Shown: positions 37,060 through 47,231 of the stretch, piece after piece | Layout: each line of letters begins with the position of its first letter | How positions within the stretch are numbered: the first letter of the stretch is position 1 | Source of the DNA: Mycobacterium gallinarum | GTDB lineage: Bacteria > Actinomycetota > Actinomycetes > Mycobacteriales > Mycobacteriaceae | Direction: 5' to 3' | Length of the DNA stretch: 64,000 nucleotides | Assembly: GCF_010726765.1 (NCBI RefSeq) | Contig: NZ_AP022601.1 | Coordinates: 2,728,001-2,792,000, forward strand | Notes under the pieces: model-generated | Told to the model about the DNA's origin: nothing | Database searches by the model: none | Seen by the model: only the letters and a program-made list of their open reading frames with translations | Program-made: the position numbers and the translations under genes

Positions 37060-39150
37060 GTGGTCGGTCGGATCGAGATCGATGACGTCGCCCCCGTCGT
37101 ATCCGGTGGCCGTTTCCCTGCGAAGGCGGTCGTCGGCGAGATCGTGCCGGTACGCGCGACAGTATGGCGAGAGGGTCATGACGCCGTCGCCGCGACTTTG
37201 GTCGTCCGCTGTCACGGTTCGGACTATCCGCAGCTCGTCAAGGGACCGGCCGGTGCGAACCCCATTGCCGCCGAGCCGGTACCCATCGAGACGGTCGTCA
37301 ATCCGCGCGCGCGCATCACCCGGCATCACCTGCCGATGGCTTTGGGCACCACGCCGGATGTCTTCCACGGCCAGTTCGCCCCCGACAGCGTCGGGCTGTG
37401 GACCTTCCGGGTGGAGGCGTGGAGCGATCCGATCACGACGTGGCGCAAGGCCGTCATCGCGAAGCTGGACGCGGGTCAGGGCGAAGAAGAACTGTCCAAC
37501 GACCTGCTGATGGGGGCGCGGCTGCTCGAACGGGCTGCGACGGGCATTCCGCGCAAGCTGCGGGACCCGATCATCGAGGCGGCGGAGCTGTTGCGTAAGC
37601 CCGGTGACCCGTTCACCAGGGCAGGCGCGGCGCTGGCCGACCAGGTGACCGAGTTGCTCGGCGAGTATCCGCTGCGTGAATTGGTCACGCGCGGAGAGTC
37701 ATACGGCGTGTGGGTGGATCGTCCGCTGGCCCGGTTCAGTTCCTGGTATGAGTTCTTCCCGCGATCGACCGGCGGGTGGGACAAGAAGGGCAAGCCCGTT
37801 CACGGGACGTTCGCGACGGCGACCAAGGCGCTTCCCCGCATCGCGGCGATGGGCTTCGACGTGGTCTACCTTCCGCCGATTCACCCGATCGGCAAGGTCC
37901 ATCGCAAGGGCCGCAACAATTCGGTTACCGCTGCTCCCGGCGACGTGGGCTCACCGTGGGCCATCGGCAGCGACAAGGGCGGCCATGACGCGGTCCATCC
38001 CAAGCTGGGCACGATCGAAGACTTCGACGAGTTCGTTTCCGCCACACGCGATCACGGCATGGAGGTCGCCCTCGATTTGGCGCTCCAGTGCGCACCCGAT
38101 CACCCGTGGGCGAAAGATCACCCGGAATGGTTCACGGTACTGCCCGACGGCACCATCGCCTACGCCGAGAACCCGCCCAAGAAGTACCAGGACATCTACC
38201 CGATCAACTTCGACAACGACCCCGCGGGAATCTACGAGGAGGTACTGCGGGTGGTCCGGTTCTGGGTGTCGCACGGAATCAAGGTGTTTCGCGTGGACAA
38301 CCCGCACACCAAACCACCCGATTTCTGGGCGTGGCTGATCGGCCGGGTCAAGAGCGAAGATCCCGGCGTGCTGTTCCTCGCCGAGGCCTTCACCCGGCCT
38401 GCGCGCCTCTACGGTCTGGCCAAACTCGGTTACACGCAGTCGTACACATACTTCACATGGCGCACGGCGAAGTGGGAGCTCACCGAGTTCGGAGAGCAGA
38501 TCGCGGAGCACGCGGACTACGCGCGCCCCAATCTGTTTGTGAACACGCCGGATATCCTCCACGAGAGCCTGCAGCACGGCGGACCCGGCATGTTCGCGAT
38601 CCGCGCGGTTCTGGCCGCAACGATGAGCTCGAACTGGGGCGTGTACTCGGGCTACGAGCTGTACGAACACCGGCCGGTCCGCGAAGGCAGCGAGGAGTAC
38701 CTCAACTCCGAGAAATACGAGTTGAGGCCGCGCGATTTCGAAGCCGCCCTGGCAGACGGTGAATCACTCGAGCCTTTCTTGACGCGGCTCAACGAGATCC
38801 GCCGCCTACATCCCGCGCTGCACCAGCTGCGCACCATCAAGTTCCACCACGTCGACAACGACGCGTTGTTGGCCTACAGCAAGTTCGATCCGGTGACGGG
38901 CGATCAGGTGCTGGTGGTGGTGACGCTCAACCCGTTCGGCCCCGAAGAAGCGACGCTCTGGCTCGATATGGTTGCGTTGGGGATGGAACCCTACGACCGC
39001 TTCTGGGTACGCGACGAAATCACCGGCAACGAATTCCAGTGGGGGCAGGCCAATTACGTGCGCCTCGACCCGGCAAACGCCGTGTCGCACGTGCTGAACA
39101 TGCCCCAGGTGCCGGCCGAAAAACGACTCAATCTGCTGCGTAGGGAGTGA
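37060..39150 (+). CDS. glgE: Alpha-1,4-glucan:maltose-1-phosphate maltosyltransferase
   Basis: A 696-residue GH13_3 enzyme that extends alpha-1,4-glucan with maltosyl units from maltose-1-phosphate. The N-terminal domains give [14 protein letters not shown] and the dimerisation region; in the barrel, the nucleophile is D413 (VFRVDNPH) and the acid/base is E442 (FLAEAF). Their 29-residue spacing equals that of the Streptomyces enzyme (D394, E423). GTG 37060 is the start, with AAGGAG some 15 bases upstream. Four bases separate it from glgB, so the two are an operon. Equivalent to Rv1327c; in M. tuberculosis its loss is lethal by maltose-1-phosphate build-up. Confidence 0.96.
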   Translation: MVGRIEIDDVAPVVSGGRFPAKAVVGEIVPVRATVWREGHDAVAATLVVRCHGSDYPQLVKGPAGANPIAAEPVPIETVVNPRARITRHHLPMALGTTPDVFHGQFAPDSVGLWTFRVEAWSDPITTWRKAVIAKLDAGQGEEELSNDLLMGARLLERAATGIPRKLRDPIIEAAELLRKPGDPFTRAGAALADQVTELLGEYPLRELVTRGESYGVWVDRPLARFSSWYEFFPRSTGGWDKKGKPVHGTFATATKALPRIAAMGFDVVYLPPIHPIGKVHRKGRNNSVTAAPGDVGSPWAIGSDKGGHDAVHPKLGTIEDFDEFVSATRDHGMEVALDLALQCAPDHPWAKDHPEWFTVLPDGTIAYAENPPKKYQDIYPINFDNDPAGIYEEVLRVVRFWVSHGIKVFRVDNPHTKPPDFWAWLIGRVKSEDPGVLFLAEAFTRPARLYGLAKLGYTQSYTYFTWRTAKWELTEFGEQIAEHADYARPNLFVNTPDILHESLQHGGPGMFAIRAVLAATMSSNWGVYSGYELYEHRPVREGSEEYLNSEKYELRPRDFEAALADGESLEPFLTRLNEIRRLHPALHQLRTIKFHHVDNDALLAYSKFDPVTGDQVLVVVTLNPFGPEEATLWLDMVALGMEPYDRFWVRDEITGNEFQWGQANYVRLDPANAVSHVLNMPQVPAEKRLNLLRRE

Positions 39151-39154
39151 CGAA

Positions 39155-41365
39155 ATGACGCAGACCAACCACCGTACGAGCCCGCACCTGCGGCCGCACA
39201 CGACTGATCTGAACCGCCTGCTGGCAGGCGAACACCACGACCCCCACTCGATTCTGGGCGCTCATGAGTACGACGGCGATCACACGGTGTTGCGCGCCTA
39301 CCGGCCGCATGCCGTCGAGGTGGTCGCCATCGTGGGTGGCGAGCGATATCCGTTCGAGCACGTCGAGGGCGGCCTGTTCGCGGTAGCCCTGCCGATGACC
39401 AACCTGGCGGACTACCGACTCCAGGTCAGCTACGGCTCGGGCGACGAAGTGCACACCACCGCCGATGCATACCGGTTCCTGCCGACCCTCGGCGAAATCG
39501 ACCTGCACCTGTTCGCCGAGGGTCGCCATGAGCGGCTCTGGGAGATCCTGGGCGCCCATCCCCGCAGTTTCACCACCGCCGACGGTGTCGTCGACGGTGT
39601 GTCCTTCGCGGTGTGGGCGCCGAATGCCAAGGGCGTCAGCCTGATCGGCGAGTTCAACCATTGGGACGGCAACGAAGCACAGCTGCGCGTGCTCGGCTCG
39701 ACGGGTGTGTGGGAGCTGTTCTGGCCCGGATTCGAGATCGGCGGACTGTACAAGTTCAGGGTGCACGGCGCCGACGGCTCGATCAGTGACCGCGCCGACC
39801 CGATGGCATTCGCCACCGAGGTTCCGCCGCAGACGGCGTCGAAAGTCACGAAGAGCGAATACACCTGGAAGGACCAGGACTGGATGGCCCAGCGGGCCAG
39901 CCAGAATCCGGTTTTCGAACCGATGAGCACGCTCGAAGTGCACCTGATGTCCTGGCGGCCGGGGCTGAGCTACCGCGAATTGGCCACCGAGCTCACCGAA
40001 TACGTGGTCTCCAATGGGTTCACACATGTCGAGTTGATGCCGGTGGCCGAGCATCCGTTCGGCGGTTCGTGGGGCTATCAGGTGACGTCGTACTACGCGC
40101 CGACATCGCGACTGGGAACTCCCGACGAGTTCCGCCATGTGGTGGACACCCTCCATCAGGCCGGTATCGGCGTGATCATGGACTGGGTTCCCGCGCACTT
40201 CCCGAAGGACGCGTGGGCGCTGGGCCGCTTCGACGGCACCGCCCTGTACGAACACTCCGACCCACGACGCGGCGAACAACTCGACTGGGGCACTTACGTT
40301 TTCGACTTCGGCCGCCCTGAGGTCCGCAACTTCCTCGTCGCCAACGCGCTGTACTGGCTGCAGGAGTACCACATCGACGGGCTGCGCGTGGATGCGGTCG
40401 CATCGATGCTCTACCTGGACTACTCACGACCAGCGGACGGCTGGACACCGAACATCTACGGCGGCCGCGAGAACCTCGAAGCGGTGCAGTTCCTGCAAGA
40501 GATGAACGCCACGGTGCACAAGCTCGCGCCAGGCATCGTCACCGTCGCCGAAGAGTCCACGTCCTGGCCGGGCGTGACGCGGCCGACGAACCTTGGCGGC
40601 CTTGGTTTCTCGATGAAGTGGAACATGGGCTGGATGAACGACACCCTGGAGTTCATCAAACGCGACCCCATCCACCGCAGCTACCACCACCACGAGATCA
40701 CGTTCTCGATGCTGTACGCGTTCAGCGAGAACTTCGTGTTGCCCATCAGCCATGACGAAGTGGTGCACGGCAAGGGCACGTTGTGGGGCCGCATCCCGGG
40801 CGACGACCACACCAAGGCCGCCGGGTTGCGCGGCCTGCTGGCCTACCAATGGGCCCACCCCGGAAAGCAATTGCTGTTCATGGGGCAGGAGTTCGGGCAG
40901 CGCGCCGAGTGGTCCGAGGAGCGCGGCGTCGACTGGTATCAGCTCGACGAGAACAGCTTCTCCACCGGCGTACAGCGCTTCGTCCACGACATGAACGGCG
41001 TCTACCGCGGCAGTCGGGCGCTGTGGTCACAGGACAGCAAGCCCGAGGGCTACTCGTGGATTGACGCCAACGACTCGGCCAACAACGTGCTCAGCTTCAT
41101 GCGGTTCGGCGACGACGGTTCGATGCTGGCGTGCGTGTTCAACTTCTCCGGCTCCGAACACGCCCGTTATCGGCTCGGCCTGCCGCATGCAGGCACGTGG
41201 CGGGAGGTGCTCAACTCCGACGCCGACATCTACAACGGTTCGGGCATCGGCAACTACGGTGCGGTCGAGGCGACCGACGAGCCGTGGCACGGCCGTCCGG
41301 CATCAGCGGTCATGGTGCTACCGCCGCTGGCAGCGCTGTGGTTCGAACCCGTGGCCCCGGCCTAG
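39155..41365 (+). CDS. glgB: 1,4-alpha-glucan branching enzyme
   Basis: A 736-residue GH13_9 enzyme that introduces alpha-1,6 branches. It has two N-terminal beta-sandwich (CBM48) modules ([18 protein letters not shown]), then the barrel with [25 protein letters not shown], the nucleophile D413 ([10 protein letters not shown]) and the acid/base E466 ([11 protein letters not shown]), and [16 protein letters not shown] 39155 follows the glgE stop by four bases with GGGAG overlapping that stop. Works with GlgE to make branched glucan. Equivalent to Rv1326c. Confidence 0.96.
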   Translation: MTQTNHRTSPHLRPHTTDLNRLLAGEHHDPHSILGAHEYDGDHTVLRAYRPHAVEVVAIVGGERYPFEHVEGGLFAVALPMTNLADYRLQVSYGSGDEVHTTADAYRFLPTLGEIDLHLFAEGRHERLWEILGAHPRSFTTADGVVDGVSFAVWAPNAKGVSLIGEFNHWDGNEAQLRVLGSTGVWELFWPGFEIGGLYKFRVHGADGSISDRADPMAFATEVPPQTASKVTKSEYTWKDQDWMAQRASQNPVFEPMSTLEVHLMSWRPGLSYRELATELTEYVVSNGFTHVELMPVAEHPFGGSWGYQVTSYYAPTSRLGTPDEFRHVVDTLHQAGIGVIMDWVPAHFPKDAWALGRFDGTALYEHSDPRRGEQLDWGTYVFDFGRPEVRNFLVANALYWLQEYHIDGLRVDAVASMLYLDYSRPADGWTPNIYGGRENLEAVQFLQEMNATVHKLAPGIVTVAEESTSWPGVTRPTNLGGLGFSMKWNMGWMNDTLEFIKRDPIHRSYHHHEITFSMLYAFSENFVLPISHDEVVHGKGTLWGRIPGDDHTKAAGLRGLLAYQWAHPGKQLLFMGQEFGQRAEWSEERGVDWYQLDENSFSTGVQRFVHDMNGVYRGSRALWSQDSKPEGYSWIDANDSANNVLSFMRFGDDGSMLACVFNFSGSEHARYRLGLPHAGTWREVLNSDADIYNGSGIGNYGAVEATDEPWHGRPASAVMVLPPLAALWFEPVAPA

Positions 41366-41386
41366 CCTTTCGCGCGAACGGCCGAC

Positions 41387-42280
41387 TCAGTACAACGCGT
41401 TGGCCAGTTTGCGTCGGCCGGCGATCACCTCGGGATCGGCCGGATCGAAAAGGTCGAACAGCTCGACCAGCCGGGTCCGCACCTTGGTGCGATCATCGTC
41501 GGTCTTGCGCTTGAACAACGCGATCAGCCGGTCGAATGCGGCCGCGATGTTCTGCTGCAGAATTTCCACATCGGCTGCGGCGAAGACGGCGTCGATGTCA
41601 TCGGGTGCGGCGTCGGCCGCAGCCACCGCATCGGGACGATGCGCCGATGCCCGCTGCAGGAACGAGATCTGACGCACCGCACCTTTGGCCTCGGAGTCGT
41701 TCGGCCTGGCGTCGAGGATCGCCTGATACGCGGCGCGCGCGGCGTCGAAGTCGCCGGCATCCAGATGCGCCCGCGCCTGGGCCAGCTCGGGATCGACCTG
41801 TTCGGGATCCTCTCCGGCGCCTCCGCCGCTGAGTTTTCCTGCGGTCGCGTTGAGCAGCGAGTCGATCCATCCGCGCAACTGCTCGGGCGGCTGCATGCCC
41901 TGGAAGCTCGACAGCGGTTGTCCCCCGCCCAACGCCACGACGGTCGGGATCGCCTGGACCCCGAACATCTGCGCTACCCGCGGGACGACGTCGACGTTGA
42001 CCGTCGCGAGCGACCACTTGCCGCCGTCGGCGGCGGCGAGACTGGCCAGCGCGTCACCCAACTGCACGCTGGCGTCGCTGCGCGGAGACCACAGCAGGAC
42101 CACGACAGGGACCTGACTGGAGCGGACCAGGACCTCGGCTTCGAGGTTGGCCTCGGTGACCTCTACACCGCCGGACGGTCCGGCGGCGGCGCCACCTGCG
42201 GCGGCACTGGCCGGCTTCTTGAGCGCCGAAAGGTCGATCGCACCTGCCATGGAGGCCGCAACGGGACGTGGACGAGTCAC
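41387..42280 (-). CDS. Thioredoxin-fold/TPR protein (CnoX/YbbN-like)
   Basis: A 297-residue cytoplasmic protein corresponding to Rv1324. An Ala-rich N-terminus precedes a thioredoxin domain (residues about 40-145), in which the active-site CxxC is replaced (VVVLLWSPRSDASVQ), so it cannot be a dithiol oxidoreductase. TPR-like helices follow (ARAHLDAGDFDAARAAYQAIL). This is the CnoX/YbbN chaperone-holdase layout. The cis-Pro is in AIPTVVAL. I use GTG 42280; ATG 42250 is an alternative. Confidence 0.86.
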   Translation of the reverse strand: MTRPRPVAASMAGAIDLSALKKPASAAAGGAAAGPSGGVEVTEANLEAEVLVRSSQVPVVVLLWSPRSDASVQLGDALASLAAADGGKWSLATVNVDVVPRVAQMFGVQAIPTVVALGGGQPLSSFQGMQPPEQLRGWIDSLLNATAGKLSGGGAGEDPEQVDPELAQARAHLDAGDFDAARAAYQAILDARPNDSEAKGAVRQISFLQRASAHRPDAVAAADAAPDDIDAVFAAADVEILQQNIAAAFDRLIALFKRKTDDDRTKVRTRLVELFDLFDPADPEVIAGRRKLANALY

Positions 42281-42293
42281 GCCTACAAGTTTG

Positions 42294-42677
42294 TCACGTC
42301 GATTCTGGAACCGGCTGCCCTGGTTGCATGATGGCCGCGGACGGAACCGCTGCACCCATTTTGCCGGTCCGATCAGCCCATATGAGGAAGATCACACTGC
42401 CCAGCGGCACGATGCTGGCGATCAGCGCCAGCGACCACGTCCCGAACGACCATTTGAATGCGAATCCGACGAGCAATGCGGCCGCCACGAAGGCGACGAA
42501 GATCAGTCCGTGGGCCATCCCGAACACCTTGACGCCGATCTCGGTCGGCGAGCTGGCCAGGTACTTGAAATACATTCCGACCAGCAGACCGACCCAACTG
42601 ACGGCCTCGAGCAGAGCAACCAGTCGGAACCACCCGGCAACGGATCGAAGATCAAGAGCGCCTGTCATGGCCGCCAT
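42294..42677 (-). CDS. DUF3817 membrane protein
   Basis: A 127-residue membrane protein with three hydrophobic helices (about residues 17-38, 50-72 and 80-100), the DUF3817 order WFRLVALLEAVSWVGLL, MAHGLIFVAFVAAALL, and IVPLGSVIFLIW. It resembles the 16233-16565 gene in fold but with weak identity. A short Pro-rich cytoplasmic tail ends the protein. The gene is 13 bases upstream of the CnoX-like gene on the same strand. Function unknown; ATG 42668 is an alternative start. Confidence 0.85.
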   Translation of the reverse strand: MAAMTGALDLRSVAGWFRLVALLEAVSWVGLLVGMYFKYLASSPTEIGVKVFGMAHGLIFVAFVAAALLVGFAFKWSFGTWSLALIASIVPLGSVIFLIWADRTGKMGAAVPSAAIMQPGQPVPEST

Positions 42678-42743
42678 TGTGCCCGAAACCGACGTGTATT
42701 ACTACGCGGTGTCGTAGGCGCGGCTCGCCGCGGTCTACGACGT

Positions 42744-43955
42744 TCAGCCTGCCCGCAGCACCAGCGCGTCGCCCTGGCCCCCGGCGCCGCACAGCGCCGC
42801 CACCGCGTACCCAGAACCCTGTTTCTTCCCGTCGCTTCGCTCGCCACGGCGTCGTGACAGCTCAAGGGCGGCGTGCAGGGTGATCCGGGCGCCGGACATG
42901 CCGATCGGATGCCCGACGGCGATCGCGCCGCCGTTCACATTGACCTTCTCCGGGTCGACGCCCAACTCCTTCATCGACGCGAGCGCCACCGCCGAGAACG
43001 CCTCGTTGATCTCGATTACGTCCAGCTGATCGACCGAGATGCCCTCGCGGGCAATGGCCTTCTTGATGGCGTTGGCCGGCTGCGACTGCAGGGTCGAATC
43101 GGGACCCGCCACCACGCCGTGAGCGCCGATCTCACACAGCCAGGTCAGCCCCATCTCCTGGGCCTTCTCCTTGCTCATCACGACGACTGCCGCCGCGCCG
43201 TCGGAGATCTGCGACGCCGACCCAGCCGTGATGGTGCCGTCCTTGCGGAACGCCGGCTTGAGTCCGGCCAGGGACTCGGCGGTGGTGTTGGCGCGGATGC
43301 CCTCGTCTTCGGTGAACTCGATCGGGTCACCCTTGCGCTGCGGGATGTTCACCGGCACGACCTCGTCGGCGAAGACCCCGTCCTTCCATGCCGCAGCGGC
43401 CTTTTGGTGCGAACGTGCCGCAAACTCGTCCTGCTCGGCCCTGGTGAACTGGTCGGCGTCGTTGCGCTGTTCGGTCAGCGCACCCATCGGCTGATCGGTG
43501 AAGACGTCGTGCAGACCGTCGTAGGCCAGGTGATCGAGAACGGTGACGTCGCCGTACTTGTAGCCCGCGCGACTGTCCATGAGCAGGTGGGGCGCCTTCG
43601 TCATCGATTCCTGGCCGCCCGCGACCACGACCTCGAACTCGCCCGCGCGAATCAATTGATCGGCCAGCGCGATCGCGTCGATTCCGGACAGGCACATCTT
43701 GTTGATGGTCAGCGAGGGCACATCCCAGCCGATGCCCGCGGCAACCGCAGCCTGCCTGGCGGGCATTTGCCCAGCACCGGCGGTCAGGACCTGCCCCATG
43801 ATGACGTAGTCGACGGCCGACGCCGGGATGTTGGCCTTTTCCAGCGCACCGGCGATCGCGACGGCGCCGAGGTCACTACCCGAGAAATCCTTCAGCGAGC
43901 CCATCAGCTTGCCGATTGGCGTACGCGCTCCCGCAACGATCACCGACGTCGTCAT
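42744..43955 (-). CDS. fadA4: Acetyl-CoA acetyltransferase (thiolase) FadA4
   Basis: A 403-residue biosynthetic/degradative thiolase. The nucleophilic Cys is in [11 protein letters not shown] (about residue 89), His in [10 protein letters not shown], and the second Cys in [11 protein letters not shown]. An additional hydrophilic stretch of about 10 residues ([10 protein letters not shown]) sits between LELSRR and [11 protein letters not shown], close to the active-site strand; Rv1323 as I recall it lacks this. The gene is divergent from the methylmalonyl-CoA epimerase gene with 83 bases between. It condenses or cleaves acetoacetyl-CoA. Confidence 0.94.
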   Translation of the reverse strand: MTTSVIVAGARTPIGKLMGSLKDFSGSDLGAVAIAGALEKANIPASAVDYVIMGQVLTAGAGQMPARQAAVAAGIGWDVPSLTINKMCLSGIDAIALADQLIRAGEFEVVVAGGQESMTKAPHLLMDSRAGYKYGDVTVLDHLAYDGLHDVFTDQPMGALTEQRNDADQFTRAEQDEFAARSHQKAAAAWKDGVFADEVVPVNIPQRKGDPIEFTEDEGIRANTTAESLAGLKPAFRKDGTITAGSASQISDGAAAVVVMSKEKAQEMGLTWLCEIGAHGVVAGPDSTLQSQPANAIKKAIAREGISVDQLDVIEINEAFSAVALASMKELGVDPEKVNVNGGAIAVGHPIGMSGARITLHAALELSRRRGERSDGKKQGSGYAVAALCGAGGQGDALVLRAG

Positions 43956-44038
43956 TTATTTCCTCCAGGAACTGGGTATTCGTAGATGTGGCACATGACA
44001 CATTCCGCAAACATCTGTCTCAAGGTTACCGTTACGTG

Positions 44039-44509
44039 ATGACCACTGAACAAGTAGACGCACGTCCGGCGCTCGCCAGCGCCCTCGTGACGGCTATCGA
44101 TCATGTCGGCATCGCGGTCCCCGACCTCGACGCCGCCATCAAGTGGTACCACGACCACCTCGGCATGATCGTCCTGCACGAAGAGATCAACGAGGACCAG
44201 GGTGTGCGCGAGGCAATGCTCTCGGTGCGCGGCGCGCCCGTCGGCAGCGCGCAGATTCAGCTCATGGCGCCACTCGACGAGACCTCGGCCATCGCGAAGT
44301 TCCTCGACAAGCGCGGACCCGGCCTGCAGCAGCTGGCGTATCGCACCAGCGACATCGACGCGCTCAGCGAGCGGCTTCGCGCCGAGGGTATGCGCCTGCT
44401 CTATGACGAGCCTCGTCGCGGCACAGCCGATTCACGGATCAACTTCATCCATCCCAAGGATGCCGGCGGCGTCCTCATCGAGCTCGTCGAGCCTGCCGCC
44501 GATCACTGA
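44039..44509 (+). CDS. mce: Methylmalonyl-CoA epimerase
   Basis: A 156-residue glyoxalase-fold (VOC) enzyme that interconverts (R)- and (S)-methylmalonyl-CoA. Metal ligands can be placed at His in AIDHVGIAVPD, Gln in QIQLMAP, His/Glu late (FIHPKDAGGVLIELVE), plus the diagnostic GVREAML. Equivalent to Rv1322A. It complements propionyl-CoA metabolism; a mutase-family enzyme lies at the left end of the window. ATG 44039 has no strong Shine-Dalgarno. Confidence 0.93.
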   Translation: MTTEQVDARPALASALVTAIDHVGIAVPDLDAAIKWYHDHLGMIVLHEEINEDQGVREAMLSVRGAPVGSAQIQLMAPLDETSAIAKFLDKRGPGLQQLAYRTSDIDALSERLRAEGMRLLYDEPRRGTADSRINFIHPKDAGGVLIELVEPAADH

Positions 44510-44532
44510 CGCTGGCTTCGGAACCGAGTTCG

Positions 44533-44829
44533 TCACGACCACTTGCGAGTAGGCCCCCGAGTACCTCGGTGGGTCCAGCACGGCGTATGCCAATGACGCC
44601 GGTCTTCTGACGCCTGTTCGCCGCGATCTGCCGGCCACACGAGTACATGCGCAGTGCCAGGGCGTATTTCGTGGTCGCATCCGGGGCAGCGGTAGGTCTT
44701 CGTCGCCCGCGCGGCCGAAACCGGACGGACTTCGTAGTCATATCCGTCCGGCCCTGTCTCGATCCGCCTGCTCTGCGGTAGCGGCGGTACAGCGCGTTGC
44801 TTGCGCGGCGATGGACGGCGCCGGGGCAT
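44533..44829 (-). CDS. Small zinc-ribbon protein (Rv1322-like)
   Basis: A 98-residue basic protein. After an Arg/Pro-rich N-terminus (about 45 residues) it has a probable zinc ribbon: CPGCDHEI, then RRHWHTPCW, giving Cys-x2-Cys and His/Cys ligands. Actinobacterial relatives are sometimes labelled ATP/GTP-binding, but no P-loop is present. It lies three bases downstream of nucS on the same strand, as Rv1322 does beside Rv1321, so it is probably co-expressed with the mismatch endonuclease. Confidence 0.85.
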   Translation of the reverse strand: MPRRRPSPRKQRAVPPLPQSRRIETGPDGYDYEVRPVSAARATKTYRCPGCDHEIRPGTAHVLVWPADRGEQASEDRRHWHTPCWTHRGTRGPTRKWS

Positions 44830-44832
44830 GGG

Positions 44833-45513
44833 TTAGAAGAGCCGGAACTCGTCGCTGTCCATGCCGCGCATCTGGTCGTAGTCCAAAGTCACGCAACGGA
44901 TCCCACGGTCGGTCGCCAGCGTGCGAGCCTGGGGCTTGATCTGCTGGGCGGCGAAAACTCCCGCGACGGGCGCCAGCACGGTGTCGCGGTTGAGGAGTTC
45001 GAGGTAACGGGTGAGCTGTTCGACGCCGTCGATCTCGCCCCGCCGTTTGATCTCGACGGCGACCGAGCCGCCCTTCTCGTCTCGACACAGCAAGTCCACC
45101 GGCCCGATCGCGGTCATGTACTCGCGGCGCACCAGTGAATAGCCCGCACCGAGCAGCTCGACGTGTTCGGCGAGCAGCTCCTGCAGATGCGCTTCGACAC
45201 CGTCCTTCACCAATCCCGGATCGACACCGAGTTCGTGGCTGGAGTCATGCTCGATGGCCTCGACGGTGATCCGAAGCTGCTCTCCCGCCTTGTTCTCGAC
45301 CACCCATACGGGCGTGGGCCCGTCGGGTTCCTCGGTGAGCCAGCAGGGCGGGCTCATCCAGTTGAGCGGCTTGTACGCGCGATCGTCGGCGTGGACACTG
45401 ACCGAGCCGTCGGCCTTGATGAGGAGCAGGCGGCGGGCCGACGGCAGATGAGCTGTCAGGCGCCCGACGTAGTCGACGGTGCACTGGGCGATGACGAGAC
45501 GCACCCGAACCAC
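44833..45513 (-). CDS. nucS: Mismatch-specific endonuclease NucS/EndoMS
   Basis: A 226-residue enzyme that replaces MutS/MutL mismatch repair in actinobacteria. The N-terminal DNA-binding/dimerisation domain ([17 protein letters not shown]) is followed by the PD-(D/E)xK nuclease core: [11 protein letters not shown] and VAVEIKRRG, with catalytic Asp, Glu and Lys. The C-terminus ends in EFRLF, the clamp-interaction-like tail seen in Rv1321. Start GTG 45513. Its loss raises mutation and recombination rates in mycobacteria. Confidence 0.95.
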   Translation of the reverse strand: MVRVRLVIAQCTVDYVGRLTAHLPSARRLLLIKADGSVSVHADDRAYKPLNWMSPPCWLTEEPDGPTPVWVVENKAGEQLRITVEAIEHDSSHELGVDPGLVKDGVEAHLQELLAEHVELLGAGYSLVRREYMTAIGPVDLLCRDEKGGSVAVEIKRRGEIDGVEQLTRYLELLNRDTVLAPVAGVFAAQQIKPQARTLATDRGIRCVTLDYDQMRGMDSDEFRLF

Positions 45514-45550
45514 CTTAGGGGGCCGGACGGCAACCTAGGCTTTAGCCACG

Positions 45551-47155
45551 ATGACGGCCAACAAGAGCGTTCCGCAGCGGCTGGGCCGTGTCCTCGAGAA
45601 GGTGACACGCCAGAGCGGCCGACTGCCGGATACTCCGGAATTCGGCTCCTGGCTGCTGGGCAAGCCTTCGGAAAGTCAGCTCCGCCGCCGTATTCGTATC
45701 CAGCTGATCCTCACGTTCTTCATCTTGCTCACGAACATGCTCGGCATCGGCGTCGCGCTGCTGATGATCGCGGTCGCCATCCCGGTCCCCAGCATCTTCA
45801 GTGACGCACCCGCATGGCTGACGTGGGCCGTGGCGCCCGGATACATGGCCTTCGCCCTGATCGTCGGCACTGTCTGGATCACCTCACGGATCGTCAACTC
45901 GCTGCGGTGGGCAATCGAAGAGCGCCCGCCGACCCGGGCCGATCAACGCAACGTCTTCTTTGCGCCGTGGCGGGTGGCGAAGATGCTGCTGTTCCTGTGG
46001 GGCGTCGGCGCAGTCCTGCTGACCACCTGGTACGGGATCTATGACACCGCGTTCATTCCGCGGTTCCTCTTGGCGGTGAGTTTCTGCGGCATCGTCGTCG
46101 CCACCGGGTGTTACCTGATCACGGAGTTCGCACTGCGTCCCGTCGCCGCTCAGGCCCTCGAGGCCGGTCGTCCACCACGTCGGTTGGCACACGGCGTGAT
46201 GGGCCGCACGATGACCGTCTGGTTGCTCAGCTCGGGCGTGCCCGTGCTCGGCATCCTCCTGCTCGCCGTCTTCGCGGTGTCGCTACAGAATCTCTCCGCC
46301 ACCCAGTTCGCGGTCGCCGTGGGCATTCTGGCGGTGGTGGCATTGACCTTCGGCTGGGTTCTCATGCTGCTGTTGTCGTGGCTGATCGCGACACCGGTGC
46401 GGGTCGTGCGTGCCGCGCTGCAAAGGGTGGAGCAGGGGGATCTGGACACGAATCTGGTGGTGTTCGACGGCACCGAGCTCGGCGAATTGCAACGCGGTTT
46501 CAACTCGATGGTCGAAGGCCTCAAGGAGCGGGAACGCGTGCGCGACCTTTTCGGTCGACACGTGGGTCGCGAGGTTGCCGCCGCGGCCGAGAAGGAACGG
46601 CCGAAATTGGGCGGCGAAGAACGGCACGTCGCGGTGATCTTTGTTGACATCATCGGCTCGACACAGCTGGTGACCGGCAGGCCCGCAACCGAAGTCGTCG
46701 ATCTGCTCAATCGGTTCTTTGCGGTGATCGTGGAGGAAGTCGATCGCCACCACGGTTTCGTGAACAAATTCGAGGGCGACGCGGCCCTCGCCGTCTTCGG
46801 CGCACCGGTTCACCTCGACAGCCCGGAGGAGGAAGGCCTCGCCGCCGCGCGGGCGATCGCGCGGCGCATCCGCGAAGAGGTACCCGAATGCGAGGCCGGC
46901 ATCGGCGTCGCGGCCGGTGAGGCCGTCGCCGGAAATGTCGGCGCCAAGGAGCGCTTCGAGTACACCGTGATCGGTGAGCCGGTCAACGAGGCTGCACGGC
47001 TCTGCGAGCTGGCGAAGGACTCACCCGGTCACCTGCTCGCGTCCTCTGATGCGGTCTCAGCCGTCAACGAGGAAGAACGCGCGCACTGGACGCTCGGCGA
47101 TTCGGTGACTCTGCGTGGCCACGACGTACCGACCCGGCTCGCACTTCCGGTCTGA
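45551..47155 (+). CDS. Membrane-anchored HAMP-adenylate cyclase (class III)
   Basis: A 534-residue cyclase of the Rv1318c-Rv1320c group. A short cytoplasmic N-terminus (PDTPEFGSWLLG) is followed by about six membrane helices up to residue 285, a HAMP domain (IATPVRVVRAALQRVEQGDLD), and the class III catalytic domain. The metal sites are IFVDIIGSTQL and NKFEGDAALAVFG, and the nucleotide/transition-state block is VIGEPVNEAARL. That block has Glu-Pro where the paralogue at 4673-6145 has Asp-Ala, so the adenine-contacting position may differ. ATG 45551 is 37 bases from the divergent nucS start. Confidence 0.92.
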   Translation: MTANKSVPQRLGRVLEKVTRQSGRLPDTPEFGSWLLGKPSESQLRRRIRIQLILTFFILLTNMLGIGVALLMIAVAIPVPSIFSDAPAWLTWAVAPGYMAFALIVGTVWITSRIVNSLRWAIEERPPTRADQRNVFFAPWRVAKMLLFLWGVGAVLLTTWYGIYDTAFIPRFLLAVSFCGIVVATGCYLITEFALRPVAAQALEAGRPPRRLAHGVMGRTMTVWLLSSGVPVLGILLLAVFAVSLQNLSATQFAVAVGILAVVALTFGWVLMLLLSWLIATPVRVVRAALQRVEQGDLDTNLVVFDGTELGELQRGFNSMVEGLKERERVRDLFGRHVGREVAAAAEKERPKLGGEERHVAVIFVDIIGSTQLVTGRPATEVVDLLNRFFAVIVEEVDRHHGFVNKFEGDAALAVFGAPVHLDSPEEEGLAAARAIARRIREEVPECEAGIGVAAGEAVAGNVGAKERFEYTVIGEPVNEAARLCELAKDSPGHLLASSDAVSAVNEEERAHWTLGDSVTLRGHDVPTRLALPV

Positions 47156-47218
47156 TCATCAGAGGGCGCTTTTCGTCACATCGTCCGCGATGTAAGTGGT
47201 ACCAGGCGTCACAGTAAT

Positions 47219-47224
47219 TATAAT
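47219..47224 (+). promoter_or_regulatory. Consensus -10 element just before the FAAL gene
   Basis: A perfect TATAAT lies at 47219-47224. Transcription would start about 7 bases later, at 47231-47232, which coincides with a GTG codon in frame with the FAAL. No good -35 box is visible and there is no Shine-Dalgarno, consistent with a leaderless mRNA, a common arrangement in mycobacteria. Confidence 0.5.
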
Positions 47225-47231
47225 CGTGGAT

